Position numbers and translations under genes: made by a program
Shown here: positions 8,093 through 13,497 of the stretch, one piece after another
Layout: each line of letters starts with the position of its first letter
Numbering within the stretch: position 1 is the first letter of the stretch
Assembly: GCA_910579015.1 (NCBI GenBank)
Contig: CAJTRO010000032.1
Coordinates: forward strand, 3,006-16,502
DNA: 13,497 nt
DNA from: an uncultured Dorea sp.
GTDB lineage: Bacteria > Bacillota_A > Clostridia > Lachnospirales > Lachnospiraceae
Direction: 5' to 3'
The notes under the pieces: generated by a model
Told to the model about the DNA's origin: nothing
Database searches by the model: none
The model's input: only the letters and a program-made list of their open reading frames with translations

Positions 8093-10636
8093 TTAACGTC
8101 CTGATATTTCCCATCGTGTGAACAGATGTGTTTTCTCTCCACAAGTTCCATCGCTATTTGCGGCAATCTCACAATATGCACGAAGCTGCCTTTCTTTATC
8201 GAATGCATCTCCTATAAGCGTTCCATTCACAAAATCAGTCAGTGTATTAAACGCATTTTCTTCACATGCATATTGCAGCCATTCGGAATTCTCATGAAAA
8301 CCAGGCTCATGCTTTTTTAACTCTTCCTGACTAAATTTGACTGGTATCTCTTTGAATTCTTCTGTTTCCATATTGATAAAATAGAGTTTCCTATCAAAAA
8401 TAGAAAATAAAAGATATTCATTTTCATTGCACTCCCATGAAGGACGAAGAAAATAACTCTTCTCCCGAGAAAGGAAATACTCGTTTTCCCATCTTACTGG
8501 AAGTTCCATAGGCGGCTTCCATTCGCTCATTTCTCCCGTCCTCTTATTAAGACGCACAAACATATTCGCCCATTGCGGCGGGAAATAAACATATTCGCCG
8601 CAAAATGCAGGTATACTAAATGGTAATTGCGAACATTGGTATCCATACATCATGTGTTTACAAACTAAACCCTCCGGGTAATCTGCATACTCTTGTATCT
8701 CGCCTGTAACCGTATTCCACCTTGTAATCACATGCCCATCATACGGCAACAGCCACAAATCCTTATCGTTTGGTATCAATACTTTACAGCCGCAAGTGTG
8801 GCTGATATCTAAAGATATAAGCCTTTCTTCACACGTCTCTACGTCAATTTCTAACAGTTGATTATTAGTCGGCGATGCAAGATACAAGTATCCATTATAT
8901 ATGCATCCGCCTCCAATCCGCTTTTCACCATCTACATATTTGATAAATACGTCCAGGTTTTGATCCAAATAGCAAACTTTATCTTTCTCCGTATCATACT
9001 TTACAATAGCCGGATAATTATTCGGTATAAGAAATATATATCCCTTCCAATTAAACGCATCATAAAAAGCACCTGCTTGTCCAAAGTCTCCTGCCAAAAC
9101 CAGCTGTTTCTCTATCTTTCCATCATTAATTACAAGAATATCCCGCGCATTCGCCGGGCATACATAATGCTTTTCTCCTATTGTAATAACCTGCAAATAA
9201 TAACTTCCATAAGCATAATTAGACAAATCACAGAAAAATTTATAATTAAAATCTTTATTTTCCGAGTAATACAGCTTATTCCCCTGCGTAATCATCCACT
9301 GAGCATTTCCATATACGCTGAACCCGGCTATAATTTTTCCTCTCCAATCATCTGTTTCCGGCAAACTATGAATAGTATTATCCAAAATAAATACTGGTTT
9401 CCCCGCTATGCCAAATAATGATGCTACAGAAGTTGCCGCATCCCCAATATACGCGTCACAAACTGCAATAGTAGCCGCTATATCTGATGTATCATCATAT
9501 ATTCCCAGATTATTCTTCAAAAAATATCTTTTCAACTCATCATATTCCTGTTTTTCCTGCAGCCGCATAGAAGCCATAGTTGATTCCAGAAGCGGATGAG
9601 GCCGCCACAATAAACAAATATCATCTCTGCCTTTAAAGCATTCAAAAACATATTTCATCTTTTTCAAAAAAGCTTCTGTTTCTCCAAGCATTCCATTGAT
9701 ACTGGTATTATAGAAATATACCTTTCTGCCATCCAATTTTTCTTTCCAACTATCAGGCGGTTCTGGCGGATTATTGCATATTCGTATAATCCTGTCAAAC
9801 TTAGGCGAGCCCAATGCCTTAAACTTATTATCTGGCAATGCAAAATCAAAAAATCTGCGGTATTTCTCTGCCTGTATAATAATATAGTCAGCATGATAAT
9901 ATGCCGGGCAGAACATCTGTGCCTCTGACATCCCTCCTGAAGTAGAATAATATGGTATATAAACTAATGTGTCAGTGTGTTTTTTCAATTCCTTGGAATA
10001 ATACCGAGGATCGATAGAGGTAACATAATTATAGTCATCATACGGATTATGTATATATATGATATCAGGTCTGCGTTTTTCCAAACTGTAATTATCGTAA
10101 TATATAACCGGAACATAGTCCGGCATCTCGCCGCCTTCATAATGATAACTGCCCAATGAGCCATCCGGATTACGCTCATAATAGGGAATCGGCACAACAT
10201 ATGCATCACAGTTCTCGTCTGCATCTGCGGCCATCCATACACTTTCTAGAGAATCCCACATAGATACCTTATATGGTAAAAAGACTATCTCTAACCGCTC
10301 TTTGATATCCGCTTTCACACTGTTTTCAACATAAATCAACTGCTTATGTAATCTCTTGTAGATCTTATTTGCCTTAATTTCTTTCCCCTGGGCAATCTCG
10401 TCATAAATCAGATATAATAGTTCACAGTAATCTTCCAGGATCGGAATAACCGGGCAAGCATCTCCTTCTTCAGCTTCAATCAGGCCGCCTAACTGAATCG
10501 TTCCATTTTGACATTCTCCTAAAATCTCTTGCGCCAGATCTATATGATTACTCTCAATCTGTTTTCTCACCTCATCATGTGCCTGATGAAGTGTCTTAAT
10601 AAATTCTTCAACCTGTCTTTTTTCCCGTCTTCTCAT
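8093..10636 (-). CDS. CDP-glycerol glycerophosphotransferase-like protein with C-terminal beta-propeller-like region
   Basis: 847 residues. Residues 1-110 are a helical N-domain. Residues 113-420 resemble the CDP-glycerol glycerophosphotransferase (TagB/TagF type, GT-B fold) family: VFLPYKVSMWDSLESVW (118-134), IYIHNPYDDYNYVTS (193-207), ALGSPKFD (274-281), WRPHPL (344-349) and CDAYIGD (393-399). From about 440 to 770 at least five repeats of roughly 45 residues occur. Each has a hydrophobic strand after a Gly, then an aromatic-rich turn and a T-x-E/D pair: YIFLIPNN (533), YLYLASPT (583), LWLLPYDG (627), YVYFPPQW (682), YLLFSIFD (741). This reads as a beta-propeller. The tail (800-847) includes IAANSDGTCGEK. 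The protein probably transfers glycerol phosphate, with the propeller binding glycan or a partner. Its first 230 residues align without gaps to the protein at 11776-13125. ATG with AAGGA 6 bases upstream. Confidence 0.8.
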   Translation of the reverse strand: MRRREKRQVEEFIKTLHQAHDEVRKQIESNHIDLAQEILGECQNGTIQLGGLIEAEEGDACPVIPILEDYCELLYLIYDEIAQGKEIKANKIYKRLHKQLIYVENSVKADIKERLEIVFLPYKVSMWDSLESVWMAADADENCDAYVVPIPYYERNPDGSLGSYHYEGGEMPDYVPVIYYDNYSLEKRRPDIIYIHNPYDDYNYVTSIDPRYYSKELKKHTDTLVYIPYYSTSGGMSEAQMFCPAYYHADYIIIQAEKYRRFFDFALPDNKFKALGSPKFDRIIRICNNPPEPPDSWKEKLDGRKVYFYNTSINGMLGETEAFLKKMKYVFECFKGRDDICLLWRPHPLLESTMASMRLQEKQEYDELKRYFLKNNLGIYDDTSDIAATIAVCDAYIGDAATSVASLFGIAGKPVFILDNTIHSLPETDDWRGKIIAGFSVYGNAQWMITQGNKLYYSENKDFNYKFFCDLSNYAYGSYYLQVITIGEKHYVCPANARDILVINDGKIEKQLVLAGDFGQAGAFYDAFNWKGYIFLIPNNYPAIVKYDTEKDKVCYLDQNLDVFIKYVDGEKRIGGGCIYNGYLYLASPTNNQLLEIDVETCEERLISLDISHTCGCKVLIPNDKDLWLLPYDGHVITRWNTVTGEIQEYADYPEGLVCKHMMYGYQCSQLPFSIPAFCGEYVYFPPQWANMFVRLNKRTGEMSEWKPPMELPVRWENEYFLSREKSYFLRPSWECNENEYLLFSIFDRKLYFINMETEEFKEIPVKFSQEELKKHEPGFHENSEWLQYACEENAFNTLTDFVNGTLIGDAFDKERQLRAYCEIAANSDGTCGEKTHLFTRWEISGR

Positions 10637-10670
10637 TAATAATCCTTATTTAATATAATATATAAACTAA

Positions 10671-10676
10671 ATTATA
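10671..10676 (-). promoter_or_regulatory. Candidate -10 box upstream of the AT-rich operon
   Basis: On the minus strand a perfect TATAAT lies 35 bases before the start codon of the 847-residue protein. At 17 bases further upstream the sequence is ATAGGT, a poor -35 match. That stretch falls inside one arm of the inverted repeat at 10690-10739. If this is a promoter it would need help, or would be controlled through the repeat. The region is AT-rich, so chance matches are likely. Confidence 0.3.
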
Positions 10677-10689
10677 TCTCTACCTTTCT

Positions 10690-10739
10690 TGATACCTATC
10701 TTCCTACTGTCACTAACTAAAAAGCAAAGATAGGTATCA
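10690..10739. repeat. 13-bp perfect inverted repeat with 24-base loop
   Basis: The arms are 10690-10702 (TGATACCTATCTT) and 10727-10739 (AAGATAGGTATCA), exact reverse complements. The loop is 10703-10726. The repeat lies between the exported-protein gene and the 847-residue gene, at the point where base composition changes. On the minus strand no T-run follows the second arm, so it is not a normal intrinsic terminator. It could be an operator, an RNA hairpin, or a leftover end of a mobile element. Confidence 0.6.
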
Positions 10740-10792
10740 TTTTACAACATGCTTTGTATGAATTCAATAGGGTTCCTTTTCCATATCTATTC

Positions 10793-11527
10793 CTAGGGCA
10801 TAATCCTCCACACAACCTTAATCTGCGGCTTCGCATCCATCGCCCCAGACCAGTCGCCATTTCTATTCGCCGCTCCTGTTAACTGGAAAGAATATGTTCC
10901 AAACTCAATCCCACTCGTATCACCTGTCAACCCATAAGTATATTCCCCGCTCTCACTGTTATACCCATACTCATAAGCCCCTTCCGGCGCCGCTCCTATC
11001 GCGGCCTCCACAGATATACCATCTGCTCCTATCGGCATTTCATTCACTCCATCCACCAGCGCCATATAGATACTTGCACCAGCATCATCTTTGAATTCTT
11101 TGTCCTCTGTCAGCACAATCCCGTCAAGCGAGGATTCTTCTACACTGATATCCACTGACACATTAATTGCCTTAGAACTCATATTCGTAATCGTAACAGG
11201 ATCACTCATGTTACTGTAATCCGCCTCAGCCGTACTATCCGACCGCTGAAAAAAGAGTGTAGAATTCTCCTGGAAGCTCTTCCCCTCATACGCCGCACCA
11301 TTCGTATGATTCAACAGTCCATACGGATCTATGATAAAATCAAATATCTCATCCGTAACAGCCGGCAGAACCACCTCGTACACATCTGTGTTAATACTGC
11401 CTTCCACTTCGCCAACGCCCGTCTCACTTCCCGAACCCAGCTCTTCTGCAGCTACTGATGCCGGAAATCCCGCAGCCACAGCCAATGCTAATATAATTAA
11501 AGTAAATCTTCTGGAATTATGTTTCAT
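10793..11527 (-). CDS. Exported protein of unknown family, possibly WxL-like
   Basis: 244 residues. A signal peptide is clear: a basic start (MKHNSRR), a hydrophobic core at about 8-21, and a likely cut after ASVAA near residue 28. The mature part is acidic and rich in Ser, Gly and beta-prone segments. It has EVVLPAV early on, PVTITNMSSKAINVSVDISV in the middle (in parts) and ends GTYSFQLTGAANRNGDW, then KVVWRIMP. The final strand with W-x-I/L recalls WxL-type surface domains, but I do not see the full signature. There is no LPxTG motif, lipobox or membrane anchor, so it is either released or held by non-covalent contact with the wall. The start has a strong AGGAGG site 7 bases upstream. It sits between the two glycerophosphotransferase-like genes and is richer in GC than the genes to its left. 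Confidence 0.72.
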   Translation of the reverse strand: MKHNSRRFTLIILALAVAAGFPASVAAEELGSGSETGVGEVEGSINTDVYEVVLPAVTDEIFDFIIDPYGLLNHTNGAAYEGKSFQENSTLFFQRSDSTAEADYSNMSDPVTITNMSSKAINVSVDISVEESSLDGIVLTEDKEFKDDAGASIYMALVDGVNEMPIGADGISVEAAIGAAPEGAYEYGYNSESGEYTYGLTGDTSGIEFGTYSFQLTGAANRNGDWSGAMDAKPQIKVVWRIMP

Positions 11528-11554
11528 TATCCTTCCTCCTCTGCTGCCCGATCA

Positions 11555-11639
11555 TCTCTTAACTCAAAAACTGCACAAACGATTTCCCAAACACTCTCCT
11601 TAATCAAGGAACTGCATAAATAATTCCTCGAAACTCTCC
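11555..11639. repeat. Two imperfect tandem repeats, about 40-bp period
   Basis: Unit one is 11555-11599 and unit two 11595-11639. They share TCTC, CTTAA, TCAA, AACTGCA, then AAA, ATT and CTCTCC in the same order, with scattered substitutions and two single-base gaps. Both end with CTCTCC, which also starts the next unit. The repeat lies in the leader between the 449-residue gene and the exported-protein gene. Function is unknown. Confidence 0.5.
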
Positions 11640-11775
11640 ACAAAGCAGATCATATCTTAGATTCGTCAATCCTTCAACGGATACCATAATTTATATATCG
11701 ACATTTTCGGTTATTTCTTTAGTTGCCCTTTACAAAATTACCAATCACAGCAATACCCTATCTGCGCCGCATTAT

Positions 11776-13125
11776 CTACGCGACAATCTCCACATCCTGT
11801 ATCATCACCGGCATCCCCGCCGACTGACACAACTGCACCAAACTGCTGTGATCCCCATAATAAGCGTCACTGAGCGCAATCGCCCGGTCAAGCTCGGCGG
11901 AATCATCATAGATTCCCCAGCCTTCCGTCTTATACTCTTCCACCAGCTTCTCATACTCTTCCCACAACTGCGGGCGCATAGACTCTATCGTCGCCTTGAT
12001 CAGCGGATGCGGACGCCACAGCAGCGCCACATCTTCCACGCTCTCCTTAAACGTCTCGAACACAGAACTCATCTTCGCAAGCATCTTCTCATCATGCTGC
12101 AGCAAAGATGTCACACTGGTATTATACAGGATGACCTTCTTCCGGCTTCCATCCGGCTTCTTAAGAATCGACAGCCATTCATCAGGGATCTCGCAATCCT
12201 CCTCAGACGTCCCTGCCACCTTATCCATCTTAGGAGAGCCAAGCCCAAGAATCTTCTTCTCCCACTGACTGCGGGTATTCTCCCCTGCCGCCTCTGACAA
12301 TATCTCAATATACGCCTTCCGCATATCCTCCGATTGCACGATAACCACATCGGCATTAAGCACTCCCGGAGTAATGCAAAAATGCTCGATCCCTTTAAGG
12401 GCTTCTTTATTCTCAGGATCGACCTCTCCAAGCACAAAGTAGGGAATATAGACTAATTTTTCCGTATACTGCTTTAAGTTCTTAGAATAAAACTTCGGAG
12501 CAACACTCGTCACATAGTTGCTGTCATCATAGGGATTATGGATGAAGATCATGTCCGGTTCACGCACAGAGATATCGTAATCGTCATAATGCGTGATCGG
12601 AACATATGCCGGATACTGGCCGCCCTCATAGTGCATCTCCTTAAAACTGCCGTCAGAATTCCTGTCAAAGTATGGGATCGGTATGACATAAGCATCACAG
12701 TCCGGATCTTCATCTGCCGCCTTCCACACACTCTCCAGCGAATCCCACATTGAAGCTTTATATGGAAGGAATACGACCTCTCTGCGCTCCGGGATATCGT
12801 TCTTCACACTGTTCCCCATCCGGATCAGAGACTTTTTCAGTGCCTTATACGCCTGATTCGCATTCACTGGCTGATTCTGACTAATCTTCTCATAGAACTG
12901 ATATACAATTTCACAATACTCTTCTATAATAGGAATTGTAACAAAATCTTCCCCTTCTACGGCCTCGATGATCTCTCCTAATTTAATGGCGCATTCCTGG
13001 CACTGTGAAAGTAAATCCAGCGACGCCTCACTGTTCCTTGTCTCTATCGTCTTCTTTATCCCGTCATGTGCCCGGCCGAGCAGCTTAATAAAATCCTCAG
13101 CCTGCTTCTTCTGCTTTTTTGTCAT
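11776..13125 (-). CDS. CDP-glycerol glycerophosphotransferase-like protein without propeller
   Basis: 449 residues. It is a close paralogue of the glycerophosphotransferase part of the 847-residue protein, with a gapless match over the first 230 residues. Shared blocks include EVVFLPYKASMWDSLESVW (116-134), FIHNPYDDSNYVTS (194-207), LGSPKMD (295-301), WRPHPL (370-375) and SDAYYGDHSS (419-428). It ends just after the position where the propeller linker starts in the paralogue. The bases after its stop show no continuing homology in any frame I tried, so it is probably naturally short. The family transfers glycerol phosphate from CDP-glycerol to glycans or teichoic acid. The ATG follows an AGAGGA site, and the gene is clearly richer in GC than the paralogue. 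Substrate not determined. Confidence 0.8.
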   Translation of the reverse strand: MTKKQKKQAEDFIKLLGRAHDGIKKTIETRNSEASLDLLSQCQECAIKLGEIIEAVEGEDFVTIPIIEEYCEIVYQFYEKISQNQPVNANQAYKALKKSLIRMGNSVKNDIPERREVVFLPYKASMWDSLESVWKAADEDPDCDAYVIPIPYFDRNSDGSFKEMHYEGGQYPAYVPITHYDDYDISVREPDMIFIHNPYDDSNYVTSVAPKFYSKNLKQYTEKLVYIPYFVLGEVDPENKEALKGIEHFCITPGVLNADVVIVQSEDMRKAYIEILSEAAGENTRSQWEKKILGLGSPKMDKVAGTSEEDCEIPDEWLSILKKPDGSRKKVILYNTSVTSLLQHDEKMLAKMSSVFETFKESVEDVALLWRPHPLIKATIESMRPQLWEEYEKLVEEYKTEGWGIYDDSAELDRAIALSDAYYGDHSSLVQLCQSAGMPVMIQDVEIVA

Positions 13126-13497
13126 ATCTATGTCCTCTCCCGCTTATTCTCCACTATCCCGTTCCCAGGAACAGGCATATACTCTTTTTCAGATAATATA
13201 TGCCCAATCTCTATAATCGTATCCTTTGCAAATACACTCACCGCCAACGTCCCTACCGTTTGTCCGCTTTTCTAAGTGTAATATAAAGTCTACCGAAATA
13301 CAAGCACCTGAAAGCCAAAAAGGATTGCCATATCAAAATACTCCCCGATACAGCAACCTCTTTCTCCTTCGCTTCTTTCGCTCCATATTCCAAACCTTCC
13401 GACAGCTTATGCTCTCTGCCAATCATCACAGAAGCGCTTGCCGTATCTGCCAGCCTGCATCTTCCGCGGTTTCCCTTCCGCCTTCCCAGCTTTTGAC
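13126..13497 (-). other. Region without an intact gene; eroded coding-like remnants
   Basis: I see no complete gene in these 372 bases. A minus-strand frame at 13271-13128 is open for 47 codons and reads like protein (SGQTVGTLAVSVFAKD, then EIGHILSEKEYMPVPGNG). It stops 2 bases before the next start codon, as the end of an operon gene would. It is cut off upstream by two in-frame stops near 13272-13290. Further right, a different minus frame has coding-like sequence (SVMIGREHKLSEGLEYG). This could be the tail of a degraded gene; I do not recognise the family. Confidence 0.3.

Noticed and set aside
8011..8208. 65-codon minus-strand frame after and within the end of the 847-residue gene
   Set aside because: Most of it overlaps the conserved tail of the large gene in another frame, and it shows no family motif.
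8858..9418. 186-codon plus-strand frame
   Set aside because: It lies opposite the propeller coding region, is very rich in Ile and Ser as expected from antisense of AT-rich sequence, and has no motif.
10690..10739. Intrinsic terminator after the exported-protein gene
   Set aside because: The hairpin has a long loop and no T-run behind it on the minus strand.
11757..11775. ATG CGG CGC AGA TAG just after the 449-residue gene, like the MRRR start of the paralogue
   Set aside because: Only four codons match before a stop; too short to call a remnant.
11848..12297. 149-codon plus-strand frame
   Set aside because: It is opposite the conserved transferase core; its Arg/Leu/His-rich make-up is typical of antisense reading of GC-richer sequence.
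1..13497. CRISPR arrays, tRNA, rRNA, transposase genes
   Set aside because: No regularly spaced repeats, no cloverleaf or rRNA-like sequence, and no transposase motif were seen on either strand.

Overview
The window looks like an accessory surface-glycan (polysaccharide or teichoic-acid-like) gene cluster from a low-to-medium GC Firmicute, most likely a gut Clostridia/Lachnospiraceae relative. That guess rests on Gram-positive style AGGAGG ribosome sites, a CDP-glycerol gene set, and the protein styles. I cannot name the genus. All supported genes lie on the minus strand and read from high to low coordinates. They are closely packed or overlapping and look like one long operon, with no convincing terminator inside.

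Right part (13497 to about 10790), visibly richer in GC. About 370 bases hold only eroded coding-like sequence. Then come a 449-residue CDP-glycerol glycerophosphotransferase-like protein, a spacer with two imperfect 40-bp tandem repeats, and a 244-residue exported protein. A 13-bp inverted repeat and a TATAAT box follow, and here the base composition drops to AT-rich.

Central part (10636 to 5109). An 847-residue protein carries the same glycerophosphotransferase-like module fused to a C-terminal beta-propeller-like region. Next is a TagD-like cytidylyltransferase fused to a Gfo/Idh/MocA oxidoreductase, then a glycerophosphodiester phosphodiesterase overlapping it, then a LicD-family phosphotransferase. 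Together these could release glycerol phosphate, activate it as CDP-glycerol (or a related CDP-polyol) and transfer it to a glycan.

Left part (5097 to 1). A GT32-type glycosyltransferase gene is broken by an out-of-frame internal deletion. It is followed by a propeller protein resembling the N-terminal domain of glucosamine inositolphosphorylceramide transferases, a divergent SAM methyltransferase, a WbsX-family (GH99-like) protein, and the start of a GT-D fold (DUF1792-like) glycosyltransferase cut by the window edge. Four of these loci carry the same kind of small Rossmann-like accessory domain (PglD N-domain-like) joined to different catalytic domains.

None of the enzymes shows a signal peptide or membrane span, so the glycan is probably built in the cytoplasm. 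The transporter, flippase, polymerase and initiating transferase are not in this window. The strongest points for a second look are the TagD-oxidoreductase fusion, the glycerophosphotransferase-propeller fusion, the shared accessory domain and the broken GT32 gene.
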